DNA from: Tahibacter harae
GTDB taxonomy: Bacteria; Pseudomonadota; Gammaproteobacteria; Xanthomonadales; Rhodanobacteraceae
Assembly (NCBI RefSeq): GCF_024437735.1
Contig: NZ_JANFQO010000008.1
Location: 1 to 64,000, forward strand
DNA: 64,000 nt
Reading direction: 5' to 3'
Made by a program: the position numbers and the translations under genes. Positions 17,954 through 29,964 of this stretch are shown one piece after another. Position 1 is the first letter of the stretch, and every line of letters starts with the position of its first letter. Under the pieces are notes generated by a model. That model made no database searches. It was given only the letters and a program-made list of their open reading frames with translations, and had not been told where the DNA came from.

Positions 17954-20155
17954 CTACTGCACCAACTCTCCCAGGTCGAGCAGGATCACATCGGTATCGT
18001 CGCGCGCGACCACCGGCAGCACGGCACGGGAAGCCAGGCGGTCCAGGGTCAGGCCGCCTTCGGCCACGGCCCACTCCACCGTGCGCAGCAGGCGCGGCGC
18101 GCTGCCGTCCCAATCCTGGCGGAACAGCTGCGGCTTCATGTTTTCGCCGGACTGCAGGTAGTACAGGCCGGTGGGATCGGCGCGCCAGGCGTTCATGTTC
18201 CAGAACTGCACCGCGCCGCTGACGCGCTCCTGCTTGCCGCTGGCCAGGTCCAGCGCATACAGGCCGCCTTCCCCCATATTGGCAAAATACAGTTTTCCAT
18301 TACCGACGCCATCGCTGAGGCTGTAGGCAGTGGCATCGGACAGGCGCCGGCTGCTGCGCTTGGCCAGGTCGCGCTGCCAGATATGCCAGGCGCCGTCGCG
18401 GTCGGAGATGTAGAACAGGCTGCGGCCGTCGGCGGCGTAGGTGCCGTAGCGCACGTTGTCGCCGGCATCGCTTTCCTGGCGCGTCTGGCCGGAATCCACC
18501 TCTACCGAGAACAGCCGGCTCTGCCCGCCGCCGCGCGCGACGTAAACCACGCGGCGGCCGTCCGGCGACCAGTTCGGCGCGCTGAGTTCGACGTTCTTGT
18601 GGTGAGTGATCTGGTAGGAGGTGCGCGCGCCAGGTTCGGACAGCCACAGCTGCGAATCGCCGCCGCGGTTGGAGACGAACACCAGGCGGTCGTCGTTCGG
18701 CGCGAACGCCGGCCAGGATTCGCTGCGCGTGGATGAGGCTATGCCCTCGCCGGCCGCATCCACCGCGGCGTCGAAGCGGAAGCTCTGCAGATTGACGTCG
18801 GCGGAATCCTGCTGGAACACGGCCAGCGCACGGCCGCGGCTGGCAGCGGGATAGCTGCCGCCGGCGATGCCGAGGTTGGCCAGCTCGCCGGATTCGGTAT
18901 CCAGCAGATACAGCCCCTGCGTGCCGCCGTGATCGGAGGAAAGCAGGATGTGGCGATTGTCGGTGAGCCAGTCGTAGCCGCGGATGCGCGCGCGCAGGCG
19001 AGTGAGCTGGCGCGGCGCCCCGCCTTCGCTGGCCATCACGTACAGATCGCTGTACGGCACGGCGCCGCGGCGGAAGGCGATGCGGCGGCCGTCGGGCGAG
19101 ACGCGCGGCTGTATGTCGGGCTGGTTGGGATCGCGCAGGTATTCCAGCGGCGTGACCTGGCCGTCTTCCAGCGCCAGCCGGTGCAGGGTCTTGGGCCCGT
19201 CCATCGGCGTCTTGCCGTCGGCATCGGCGCGGCGGCGCGAGATCAGCAGGGAGCGGCCGTCGCGGCTCCAGTCGAAATAGTCGATGAAGAACGGCTCGCA
19301 GGCGGCGGCCTCGCGCTCGCGGCCGCCGAGGGCGGCGACGACGACGATTCGGCATTGCTCGCCCTGCAGGCGCACGAAGGCGATCTGGGTGCCGTCGGGC
19401 GACCACACCGGATAGGTTTCCTCGCCCGCGTCGCTGCGGCTCAGGCGTATCGGCGGCGAGCCGGACAGGCCGCGCAGATAGATATGCATGCCCTCGTCGC
19501 CGGGGTAGCGCGCGCTGTAGGCGACCGAGGTGCCGTCGGGCGAAATATTCGGGAATGTTTCACTGTCCGGCTCGGCCGTGACCGGGCGCTGCGGCAGGTT
19601 GTTGACGGCGAACACTGGATTGCGCAGATCCAGCGGCGACGGCGGCGGCGCGCGGCCGAACACGGCGAGCAGGGCCAGCAACACGACGATGGCGCCGGAC
19701 ACGATCAGCATGGCCATGGGCCGCCGCGGCGGCTCCGCCGCGCGCGGCGCTTCCACGCCGGCCGCCTCGGCTGCGGCTTCGCCGGCCGGACTGGGCAGCT
19801 GTTCCAGCCACTCCACCGGCGTCAGCAGGCGATAGCCGACCTTGGGTATGGTCTCGATATGCCGCGGCAGCTTGGGATCTTCCTCGATCGCGCGGCGCAG
19901 CTCGGTGATGGCGTGGGTGAGCACGTCATCGGTGGGATAGGCGTCGCGCCAGACCGTATCCAGCAGTTCGGCGCGGGTCTGCGGCGCACCGTTGGCCAGC
20001 ATCAGCTGGCGCAGTACCGCCATCGCCTTGGGCGTGGGGCGCAGCTCGCGGTCGCCGCGCAACAGGCGATTGCTGGCCAGATCGACGAGCCAGTCGCCGA
20101 GGCGTGCAAATCGTGTCTGTTCCTGTGGTCGCAACACGCGAACGTTGGCGCTCAC
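17954..20155 (-). CDS. CadC-like membrane regulator with TolB-type beta-propeller
   Basis: 733 residues. Residues about 15-112 form an OmpR/CadC winged helix (LRPTPKAMAVLRQLML, DDVLTHAITELRRAIEED, IETIPKVGYRL). One transmembrane helix follows at about 146-165 (MAMLIVSGAIVVLLALLAV). The rest is a periplasmic TolB/WD40-like propeller with repeated phrases such as FPNISPDGTSVAYSA, YPVWSPDGTQIAFV and PNWSPDGRRVVYVA. The architecture is a one-component sensor: DNA binding inside, signal reception outside. Such regulators are abundant in Xanthomonadales. The target is unknown; the nearest divergent genes offer no clear clue. Confidence 0.88.
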   Translation of the reverse strand: MSANVRVLRPQEQTRFARLGDWLVDLASNRLLRGDRELRPTPKAMAVLRQLMLANGAPQTRAELLDTVWRDAYPTDDVLTHAITELRRAIEEDPKLPRHIETIPKVGYRLLTPVEWLEQLPSPAGEAAAEAAGVEAPRAAEPPRRPMAMLIVSGAIVVLLALLAVFGRAPPPSPLDLRNPVFAVNNLPQRPVTAEPDSETFPNISPDGTSVAYSARYPGDEGMHIYLRGLSGSPPIRLSRSDAGEETYPVWSPDGTQIAFVRLQGEQCRIVVVAALGGREREAAACEPFFIDYFDWSRDGRSLLISRRRADADGKTPMDGPKTLHRLALEDGQVTPLEYLRDPNQPDIQPRVSPDGRRIAFRRGAVPYSDLYVMASEGGAPRQLTRLRARIRGYDWLTDNRHILLSSDHGGTQGLYLLDTESGELANLGIAGGSYPAASRGRALAVFQQDSADVNLQSFRFDAAVDAAGEGIASSTRSESWPAFAPNDDRLVFVSNRGGDSQLWLSEPGARTSYQITHHKNVELSAPNWSPDGRRVVYVARGGGQSRLFSVEVDSGQTRQESDAGDNVRYGTYAADGRSLFYISDRDGAWHIWQRDLAKRSSRRLSDATAYSLSDGVGNGKLYFANMGEGGLYALDLASGKQERVSGAVQFWNMNAWRADPTGLYYLQSGENMKPQLFRQDWDGSAPRLLRTVEWAVAEGGLTLDRLASRAVLPVVARDDTDVILLDLGELVQ

Positions 20156-20388
20156 CCAAATCCCCGGCTTCAGTCTCAGTTGTGTCCGGCAGGCGCCGCA
20201 CGGCCGTCCGCCCGGCGCCCGCGGCGCGGAACCCGGCCACCGGACACAGCCGGCGACAAGTCCCGCACCACGACGACACTGTCGGCACTGACCGCGCGGC
20301 GGTCAACTGCCGACAGTACCGGGAGTGCCGAATACACGACCGCGCCGCCGCCGCCCCGGCTTACCCGCAAGGGCTGCAACATGCGCGC

Positions 20389-22053
<1,665 letters not shown>

Positions 22054-22057
<4 letters not shown>

Positions 22058-22995
22058 GCCGCCTCCGGCTGGTGACTGTACGCGATTCGCGCGCCGCCAT
22101 TGGCCAGGCCGAAGGCCCGCGTCACGCTGGCCCGCGCCTGCATCAGCGCCATGCGCCGCAACCGCGTCGCCGGCGTGCCGAACTGCTGCTTGAACAGGCG
22201 GGCAAAGGCACAGCGATTGATGAAGCCCATGCGCTGGGCGATGGTACCAATAGGCACGCTGGTCTCTACCACCATGCGGCGCGCGCGCAGCATGCGCTGC
22301 TGCACCAGATAGCGGTGCGGCGAGGCGCCGAACACACGGTGGAACAGGCGCAGGAAGTGCGAGGGCGACAGGCTGGCGACCTGGGCCAGCGCAGCCAGGT
22401 CCAGCGGCACGGCCTGGCCATGGTCGATCACGTGCTTGGCACGCAGCAGGCGCGCATACAGCTGGCGCCGGTGGCGCTCGCTGCGGCCGGGGCAGTTGGC
22501 CAGCAGTTGGGCCATTTCCTGCTGACGCCGGGCCAGCAGGTTGAGTACCTGGTCCAGCGCCGCATGGGTGTCTACGGACAGGTCCTGGGTGGACTGGGCC
22601 AGCCGGCCCAGGGCCGTGGCCAGCTCGCCGTCCTGGGCGAAGAATGCCGGCAGCGGATCCACGCTGGCACGGCCGCGCAGGGTCGCCGGCGCCAGCCAGA
22701 GCACGGCGACGCGGGCCTCGCCGGCCCCGGCCGGTTCCATGCGCAGACCATTGCCGCCCTCGGTGAGCAGCACATCGGCGGCGCCCAGCTCCACACCACA
22801 GCCGCGGTTGTCCACATGCACCCGCCCGCGCAGGGCGATGCACAGCGCCGGCGGACTCCAGCCCCAGGCATGCAGTTCGCGCAAATCGCCTACCCAGACC
22901 AGGGCACGCGGACCGAACCGTTCCAGGTAATCCTCCCGGTCACGCCAGGATGGAAACGCCGCGTTGCCTTCATGCCGCCAGTGCACACAGTTCAT
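22054..22995 (-). CDS. AraC-family transcriptional regulator
   Basis: 313 residues. The N-terminal half is a cupin-like effector domain (residues about 35-110). The C-terminal half carries the two AraC helix-turn-helix units: LAALAQVASLSPSHFLRLFH, then IGTIAQRMGFINRCAFARLF. The phrase GASPHRYLVQQRMLRAR links them. GGAGGG precedes ATG 22995. The effector is unknown. It overlaps the secreted-protein gene by 4 bp. Confidence 0.88.
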
Positions 22996-23482
22996 GTCAC
23001 GCCCTCCTCGTGGTGATGGGCCGACACTAGGAAGCGCCGCCCAGCGAGTCCCGAGTGGCGGGCGAGTTCGCGGCGAAATCCGCAACATCGGGCGGCGAGG
23101 TTTCGGCGAAATCTCGGCGAGGTCACCGAAAATCAACAGCTTGCACGGAGAGTTCGGCAAACTGTCCGGACAAGCAGAAACGCAGCGGCGGTGCTGGAAA
23201 GCGGCCTCCTGGGCGACAAGGCGCATTTCTGCAACGTATCGAAGCGGGCTGAAAAGTGCCTGAGACAGGCCCCGAGGGCGGCGACGTCGGGGCTTCGGCG
23301 GCTGGAGAAGGCGGATTCGCGGCTCCTGCAGCCCATCGAGGCGGCGCCCTCGCTCCCAAGCTCTGCTCGAACCGGGCGCTGCTTTTGCCGTTTGCCGCTT
23401 TGGGCGCCCTTGGAATGCCGCCTCGAATACTGCCTCGAACGCCGCTTCCGATCCCGATTCGGTCGCCGCTTGCGGAACCGTG

Positions 23483-23517
<35 letters not shown>

Positions 23518-23544
23518 TCGTGATGGTGCTCGGGCTCTGCCCTG

Positions 23545-23573
23545 CTGTGGCTGTGGCTGTGGCTGTGGCTGTG
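23545..23573. repeat. CTGTGG hexamer tract, nearly five units
   Basis: Four full CTGTGG copies plus CTGTG in a row, about 30 bp from the TGCCGT tract. No gene is affected. Confidence 0.85.
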
Positions 23574-23599
23574 CTCTCCTGCGCACAAGGATGTGCGCC

Positions 23600-23830
23600 G
23601 CCTTACCGCGGCCCCATAAGCCGCGGCGAGGCGGCGCAGGATCAGCCCGCGCGCAGCGCGGGTAGCGTCCAGGGATGGACGCGAGTCGTGCGCAGAGCCA
23701 GGATGGCCCTTCGCGACCCCGTAGCCGCCTCGCGAAGCCGAAGGGCAGGATGCCCGTAGGCCGCGGCTTCTGGGGTGTGTTTTCTTTGCCTACTTCTTTT
23801 GCACAAGCAAAAAAAGTAGGTCGGCCGCCG
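23600..23830. repeat. Candidate dispersed intergenic repeat with several hairpins
   Basis: The stretch contains a short hairpin GCGTCCA-GGGA-TGGACGC near 23667-23684, the dyad CCGCGCGCAGCGCGG, and a long hairpin at 23789-23820: CCTACTTCTTTTGC, loop ACAA, GCAAAAAAAGTAGG, with one mismatch. From memory, near-identical blocks (GCGTCCAGGGATGGACGC, and an inverted repeat centred on TTTGCACAAGCAAA) recur between genes in xanthomonads. Copies elsewhere in the genome would confirm it; only one copy is visible here. Confidence 0.5.
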
Positions 23831-24142
23831 CAAGCGGACGAAACCGCTTCTAAATCAACCAACTCCGCGCCGAAGGCGCACCAACCCGCTCGAATCAAAC
23901 ACCGTCGCCACCCAGCTCAAGACACCCACAAACCGCGAGAGCCGCTAGAAGACCCAATTGGGACAACAAACGTCACCCAAGCCGGCCTGAACCCAGTAGG
24001 GACAAGAAAAATCAAAGAAAAACGCCAGCCACGCCAAGTCTGCGACTCAAGCGCCAGAGAGGAAACAGTGAGGAATAATGAGGCGTTTCAGTTTCGCCGT
24101 TGCAGCGATCCGCCTAACTCATTGGCCTGCATCACCAGAAAT

Positions 24143-24219
24143 TGGTCGGGACGGCGGGATTTGAACCCACGACCCTCTGCCCCCCAGGCAGATGCGCTAC
24201 CAGGCTGCGCTACGCCCCG
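24143..24219 (-). tRNA. tRNA-Pro (anticodon GGG)
   Basis: On the minus strand it starts CGGGGCGTAGCGCAGCC and ends with encoded CCA. The acceptor stem pairs with one G-T wobble. The anticodon loop CTGGGGG gives GGG, reading CCC. The T-loop TTCAAAT is normal. 77 nt including CCA. It follows the merR-like gene, as usual in xanthomonads. Confidence 0.96.
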
Positions 24220-24368
24220 ACGCGGTGATCGGCGATGCAAGAGCCGGCGAGTATAGCAGACGCCGGCCAGATAACCGCAATGCAGCAGAACCGAATTGCA
24301 GATACCAGAAACACAACCAGCCGCCGCGGCCAGAAACGCCGCACCGACCGGCAAAATCACAACACCAC

Positions 24369-24725
24369 TCAGCGCCGCAGTATCTGCAGCACTTCCTCCA
24401 GTTCCATGCGCACCTGGCGCACGATCTGGCTGGACATGCTGACTTCATTGCGCTGCTGCTGGCCATCCAGGCGCTGGCGCGCGCCGGTGATGGTGAAGCC
24501 CTGGTCGTACAGCAGCGAACGGATCTGCCGGATCATCAGCACGTCGTGGCGCTGATAATACCGGCGATTGCCGCGCCGCTTGACCGGCTTGAGATTGGTG
24601 AACTCCTGTTCCCAGTAGCGCAGCACGTGCGGCTTCACGCCGCACAGTTCGCTGACTTCACCGATGGTGAAGTAGCGCTTGGCCGGGATTACCGGGAGCT
24701 CGCTATTGCTGCCCTGATCCAGCAT
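24369..24725 (-). CDS. MerR-family regulator
   Basis: 118 residues. The MerR winged helix-turn-helix is clear: [25 protein letters not shown], and [15 protein letters not shown]. The C-terminal helix is short and holds no cysteine cluster, so metal sensing is unlikely. This small MerR protein always follows ihfA in related bacteria; its role is not established. ATG 24725 lies within the end of ihfA (23 bp overlap), so it is translated as the last gene of the operon. Confidence 0.9.
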   Translation of the reverse strand: MLDQGSNSELPVIPAKRYFTIGEVSELCGVKPHVLRYWEQEFTNLKPVKRRGNRRYYQRHDVLMIRQIRSLLYDQGFTITGARQRLDGQQQRNEVSMSSQIVRQVRMELEEVLQILRR

Positions 24726-25005
24726 AGGCCTCGACTCTGACCTTCAGCTTCTGACCCGGCCGGAACGTAACCACACGCCGCGCGGAGATCGGGATCTCCT
24801 CGCCGGTCTTGGGATTGCGCCCGGGACGCTGATTCTTCTTGCGCAGATCGAAATTGCCGAAACCCGACAATTTCACCTGCTCCCCTTTTTCCAGAGCCTC
24901 ACGCACTACATCGAAGAACGCATCGACGAATTCCTTGGCCTCGCGCTTGTTGAGGCCTACGTCCAGGAACAGTCGCTCAGCCATTTCCGCCTTGGTCAGC
25001 GCCAT
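24703..25005 (-). CDS. ihfA: Integration host factor alpha subunit
   Basis: 100 residues. [30 protein letters not shown] and [20 protein letters not shown] are the HU/IHF fold with the beta-arm [10 protein letters not shown] that inserts into the minor groove. It forms a heterodimer with IhfB and bends DNA sharply. ATG 25005 is one base after the pheT stop, so the two genes are coupled. Prophage integrases of the kind found at 42.5 kb commonly need IHF. Confidence 0.96.
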   Translation of the reverse strand: MALTKAEMAERLFLDVGLNKREAKEFVDAFFDVVREALEKGEQVKLSGFGNFDLRKKNQRPGRNPKTGEEIPISARRVVTFRPGQKLKVRVEAYAGSGQQ

Positions 25006-25006
25006 G

Positions 25007-27385
25007 CTACCCCCGCAATCTTCCGCCGCATTCGCGTTCCAGGGCAGCCAAGGCCGAAGCCACGAAATGGTCTGCATCCTGATCCGTAAGAGTGCGGTAA
25101 CTGTCCTGCAAAATCAAGCCAATAGCGAGGCTCTTTAGACCGGAACCTAGGCCGGTTCCACTGTAGCGATCAAATACCACAAGTTCACGCAACACGCCCG
25201 GATCAATACGCCGCAGCACGCTTTCCACCTGAGTCCAAGAGACGCTCTCGGGCAGCACGACGGCGATATCGCGGCGCACCTGGGGGAAACGCGACAGCTC
25301 GACGGCCGCAGGCAGCCGACCAGCGGCGAGCCCATCCAGGTCCAGCTCGAAGGCATAGACATCCTGGTCCAGATCCAGCGCCTTGAGCAGACGCGGGTGC
25401 AGGGCGCCTATGAAGCCCAGCGATCGACCGGCCATGAGCACTTCCGCGCTGCGGCCTGGGTGGAAGTCCGGGCGCCCGGCTGGGTGGAATTCCAGGCTGG
25501 CCAGACTGCTGGACAGGCCGGCCAAGGTCTCCAGGTCGGCCTTGAGGTCGAAATAATCGATCGAGCGCTTGTCGCCGCCCCAGTGCTCGGGCAGCGCCCG
25601 GCCGCAGGCGACCGCGGCGATGCGGCGGGTCTCCACCGGCCCCTGCCCGCCTGCGGCGAACACACGCGCGATCTCGAACAGGCGCACCCGTTCCTGCTGG
25701 CGGTTGAGGTTGTGCTTGAGCGCCTCGACCAGGCCGGGCAGCAGCGAGGTGCGCATCACCGCCAGGTCGGCGCTGAGCGGGTTGGCCAGGGCAACGCTGC
25801 CGTCCAGGCGCGACCAGCGCTGCAGCCAGTCCTTGGCGACGAAGCTGTAGCAGACCGCCTCGTTGTAGCCGCGCGCGACCAGTTGGGCGCGCAGGCGGTC
25901 GGCCGGCACCTGCACCTCGGGCGGCAGACCCAGGCGCAGCTGGCCGCTGGGCGAACGCGTGGGCACCCGCTCATAGCCATGCACGCGCACGACTTCCTCG
26001 ATCAGGTCTTCCTCGATCTCGATATCGAAGCGGCGCGAGGGCGGCGTCACCGACCAGCCGCCGGCGGCGCTTTCCACCTGCATGCCCAGCGCGCGCAGGA
26101 TGCGCTCGACTTCCGCATCGGCCACTTCCATACCCAGCACGCGCGCCAGGCGCGCGCGGCGCAGCACGACGGCGCCGCGCTGCGGCAGGTGTCCGGCGGC
26201 GACCGCCTCGACCACCGGACCGGCACGGCCGCCGGCGATCTGCAGCAGCAGCGCCGTGGCTCGTTCCAACGCAGCGCGCGGCAGCTCCGGATCGACACCG
26301 CGCTCGAAGCGGTGCGAAGCATCGGTGTGCATGCCCAGCTTGCGCGCGCGGCCCATGATGGCCGGCGGTGCAAAATGCGCGCTTTCCAGGAACACATTCG
26401 TGGTCGCATCGGTGACGCGCGAATCCAGCCCGCCCATGATGCCGGCCAGGGCCACGGCGCGCGCGGCGTCGGCGATGACGAGGAACTGCGCATCCAGCTG
26501 CACTTCGCTGCCGTCGAGCAGGGCCAGCTTCTCGCCGGCCGCGGCGCGGCGCACGCGGATGCCGCCGTCGAGCCTGTCGTTGTCGAAGGCGTGCATGGGC
26601 TGGCCGAGTTCCAGCATCACATAAGCGGTGATGTCGACCACGGCGCTGATCGGACGCAGGCCGGCGCGGCGCAGGCGCTCTTTCAGCCACAGCGGCGAGG
26701 GCGCCGTGGGATCCACACCTTCGACCACTCGGCCGAGATAGCGCGGACAATCGGCCGGCGCGGCCAGTTCGACGCTGCGCACGGCTTCGCTGCGCAGCTC
26801 TGCTGCATCTGCGCTGACCTCGCGCAGCGGCGCGCCGAACAGCGCGGCCACGTCGTAGGCCAGGCCGCGCAGACCCAGACAATCGGGCCGGTTCGGCGTC
26901 ATCTTGAGTTCGATGCTGGCGTCGGGCAGCGCGAGATAGTCCGCCAGCGCGGCGCCGACCGGCGCATCGGCCGGCAGTTCCATCAGGCCCGAAGCATCGG
27001 CATCCAGGCCCAATTCCTTGGCCGAGCACAGCATGCCGAAGGAATCGACGCCGCGCAGCGCGGCCTGCTTGATCGCAAGGCCATTGGGCAGCACTGCGCC
27101 TATGGTGGCGACCGGCGCTTTCAGGCCCAGGCGCGCATTCGGCGCGCCGCAGACAATCTGCAGCGGCTCGCCCGCGCCGACGGAAACGCTGCAGACGAGC
27201 AGCTTGTCGGCATTCGGATGCTTTTCGCAGGCCACGATCTCACCGACGCGGACACCGGCCAGGCCTTCGCCCAGCACTTCCACGCCTTCGACTTCCAGCC
27301 CGGCCATGGTCAGGCGGTGGCACAGTTCGGCTCTATCGGCGGCCGGGTCGACCAGGTCGCGCAGCCAGTTTTCGCTGAATTTCAT
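25007..27385 (-). CDS. pheT: Phenylalanine--tRNA ligase beta subunit
   Basis: 792 residues, the usual length. It begins [14 protein letters not shown]. The EMAP/OB tRNA-binding domain spans about 40-150 ([20 protein letters not shown]), followed by B3/B4 editing and B5 domains ([20 protein letters not shown]). The C-terminal FDX-ACB anticodon-binding domain ([17 protein letters not shown]) ends the protein. It pairs with PheS as an alpha2beta2 enzyme. It lies between pheS and ihfA in one operon. Confidence 0.98.
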   Translation of the reverse strand: MKFSENWLRDLVDPAADRAELCHRLTMAGLEVEGVEVLGEGLAGVRVGEIVACEKHPNADKLLVCSVSVGAGEPLQIVCGAPNARLGLKAPVATIGAVLPNGLAIKQAALRGVDSFGMLCSAKELGLDADASGLMELPADAPVGAALADYLALPDASIELKMTPNRPDCLGLRGLAYDVAALFGAPLREVSADAAELRSEAVRSVELAAPADCPRYLGRVVEGVDPTAPSPLWLKERLRRAGLRPISAVVDITAYVMLELGQPMHAFDNDRLDGGIRVRRAAAGEKLALLDGSEVQLDAQFLVIADAARAVALAGIMGGLDSRVTDATTNVFLESAHFAPPAIMGRARKLGMHTDASHRFERGVDPELPRAALERATALLLQIAGGRAGPVVEAVAAGHLPQRGAVVLRRARLARVLGMEVADAEVERILRALGMQVESAAGGWSVTPPSRRFDIEIEEDLIEEVVRVHGYERVPTRSPSGQLRLGLPPEVQVPADRLRAQLVARGYNEAVCYSFVAKDWLQRWSRLDGSVALANPLSADLAVMRTSLLPGLVEALKHNLNRQQERVRLFEIARVFAAGGQGPVETRRIAAVACGRALPEHWGGDKRSIDYFDLKADLETLAGLSSSLASLEFHPAGRPDFHPGRSAEVLMAGRSLGFIGALHPRLLKALDLDQDVYAFELDLDGLAAGRLPAAVELSRFPQVRRDIAVVLPESVSWTQVESVLRRIDPGVLRELVVFDRYSGTGLGSGLKSLAIGLILQDSYRTLTDQDADHFVASALAALERECGGRLRG

Positions 27386-27442
27386 TTGTCGGCAATCGGC
27401 AGAATTGGAGAGTGGGACATGCCGCCGCGGCGGCCGGCCGGA

Positions 27443-28471
<1,029 letters not shown>

Positions 28472-28567
28472 TCAAGCCGCGGCCCGGCGGGCCGGCGGCG
28501 CTGCCCTCCTCCCGCCGCCAGCAGAACATGGCGCGGATCGGCGCGGCAAACAACTTTTCGTGCAAAT

Positions 28568-28603
28568 AAAAAAGGGAGCGAAGGCCTGATCGCCCGCGCT
28601 CCC
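28568..28603 (-). terminator. Intrinsic terminator between rplT and pheS
   Basis: On the minus strand GGGAGCG and CGCTCCC form a 7-bp stem around a 16-nt loop, followed by six T residues. It lies 50 nt after rplT. It would end or lower read-through from infC-rpmI-rplT into pheST. Confidence 0.75.
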
Positions 28604-28654
28604 CGCTTGCAGCCGGCGGCACCGGACGGCGCCGCCTATGGTGTCGCGCTGCTG

Positions 28655-29014
28655 TTACGCGGCCAGGGCGGTCTTCGCCTTCTCAGCCAGCGCACCAAAC
28701 GCCGCGATGTCGTGCACCGCGATGTCGGCCAGCACCTTGCGGTCGACAGTGATGTTGGCCTTCTTCAGGCCGTTCATCAGGCGGCTGTAGGACAGGCCGA
28801 ACTGGCGCGCACCGGCGTTGATGCGCACGATCCACAGCGCGCGGAACTGGCGCTTGCGCTGCTTGCGGCCGATGTAGGCGTACTGGTGGGCCTTGGTGAC
28901 GGCCTGCTTGGCTACGCGGAATACCTTGCGGCGGGCGTTGTAGTAGCCCTTCGCCTTGGCGATGATCTTCTTGTGGCGACGACGCGCCGTTACACCTTTC
29001 TTAACTCGTGCCAT
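28655..29014 (-). CDS. rplT: Large ribosomal subunit protein bL20
   Basis: 119 residues. [17 protein letters not shown], the basic N-terminal extension and [20 protein letters not shown] are diagnostic. It binds 23S rRNA early in 50S assembly and in E. coli represses its own operon through rpmI mRNA. It follows rpmI by 15 bp. Confidence 0.98.
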   Translation of the reverse strand: MARVKKGVTARRRHKKIIAKAKGYYNARRKVFRVAKQAVTKAHQYAYIGRKQRKRQFRALWIVRINAGARQFGLSYSRLMNGLKKANITVDRKVLADIAVHDIAAFGALAEKAKTALAA

Positions 29015-29029
29015 TGTTCAATCCTCCAC

Positions 29030-29227
29030 TCAGAGATACGGCAGCATGCGTGCCACGCGGCCTGCGTCCTCGGCGCGAACATGGTTCGTGCCGCGCAGGT
29101 TGCGCTTACGCTTGGTCGACTTCTTGGTGAGGATGTGGCTCTTGAAGGCGTGGCCGCACTTGAACTTGCCGGACGCCGTCTTGCGGAACCGCTTTGCAGC
29201 GGCCCGGTTGGTTTTCATCTTGGGCAT
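29030..29227 (-). CDS. rpmI: Large ribosomal subunit protein bL35
   Basis: 65 residues. [20 protein letters not shown] is the family start and [17 protein letters not shown] the conserved middle. It is part of the 50S subunit. It lies between infC and rplT as in most gammaproteobacteria. Confidence 0.98.
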   Translation of the reverse strand: MPKMKTNRAAAKRFRKTASGKFKCGHAFKSHILTKKSTKRKRNLRGTNHVRAEDAGRVARMLPYL

Positions 29228-29338
29228 GAAACTGCTCCGTCTGGATTTTCGTTACTGACCCGAGCGGTGGCACGCAGCCACTCTTTCCGTCCTGCTCGAA
29301 TCGGCTGATAAGCCCGCGCATGCGCGGGCGGGTTCCAC

Positions 29339-29365
29339 AAAACCCCGGCGCAGGCCGCGCCGGGG
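29339..29365 (-). terminator. Hairpin with T-run between infC and rpmI
   Basis: Read on the minus strand: CCCCGGCGC, loop GGCCT, GCGCCGGGG, then TTTT. The 9-bp stem is perfect. It sits 28 nt after the infC stop in the 165-bp infC-rpmI gap and could be a partial terminator or an attenuator adjusting ribosomal protein output relative to IF3. Confidence 0.6.
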
Positions 29366-29392
29366 AATTCTTTCAACCGCGCCGCAGCGCGA

Positions 29393-29920
29393 TCATTGCT
29401 TCTTCTTGGGGGCGACCATCATGACCATCAGGCGCCCTTCGAGGCGCGGCCACTGCTCGACCACGGCTTCCTCGGCGATCTCGGCCGCGATGCGCTTGAC
29501 CATCGCCTCGCCGAGTTCCACATGTGCCATTTCGCGGCCCTTGAAGCGGATAACGACCTTGACCTTGTCGCCCTCGGCCAGGAAGCGCTTCATGTTGCGC
29601 ATCTTGACCTCGTAGTCGCCGTCGTCGGTGGTCGGGCGGAACTTGAGTTCCTTGATCTCGACCTGTTTCTGCTTCTTCTTGGCCGCGTGGGCCTTCTTCT
29701 GCATCTCGAACTTGAACTTGCCGAAGTCCATGATGCGGCAGACCGGCGGATCGGCATTGGGCTGGATCTCGACCAGATCCAGTTCCAGATCCTGTGCCAT
29801 GCGCAACGCCTCGTCGCGCGACAGGACTCCGACCTGTTCCCCGTCTGCGCCGATCACGCGGACCCGCGGGACGCGGATCTCGTGGTTGCGGCGATTGGCT
29901 TTTTCAGCAGTGGCGGCGAT
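29393..29920 (-). CDS. infC: Translation initiation factor IF-3, probable AUC start
   Basis: 175 residues if started at ATC 29920. The N-domain has EIRVPRVRVIGADGEQVGVL, the linker is Lys-rich, and the C-domain contains KVVIRFKGREMAHVELG. IF-3 binds the 30S subunit and rejects wrong initiator pairings. No ATG fits the N-terminus. ATC 29920 sits 8 nt after a perfect GGAGG (29929-29933); a TTG at 29935 overlaps that Shine-Dalgarno and is therefore unlikely. Rare start codons (AUU in E. coli) let IF-3 repress its own translation, so the same control is likely here. thrS lies 45 bp upstream (29965 to 29920). Confidence 0.95.
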   Translation of the reverse strand: MAATAEKANRRNHEIRVPRVRVIGADGEQVGVLSRDEALRMAQDLELDLVEIQPNADPPVCRIMDFGKFKFEMQKKAHAAKKKQKQVEIKELKFRPTTDDGDYEVKMRNMKRFLAEGDKVKVVIRFKGREMAHVELGEAMVKRIAAEIAEEAVVEQWPRLEGRLMVMMVAPKKKQ

Positions 29921-29964
29921 ACGCGCGTCCTCCAAGAATCAAAATCATTTGAGAAATCAGAGAC

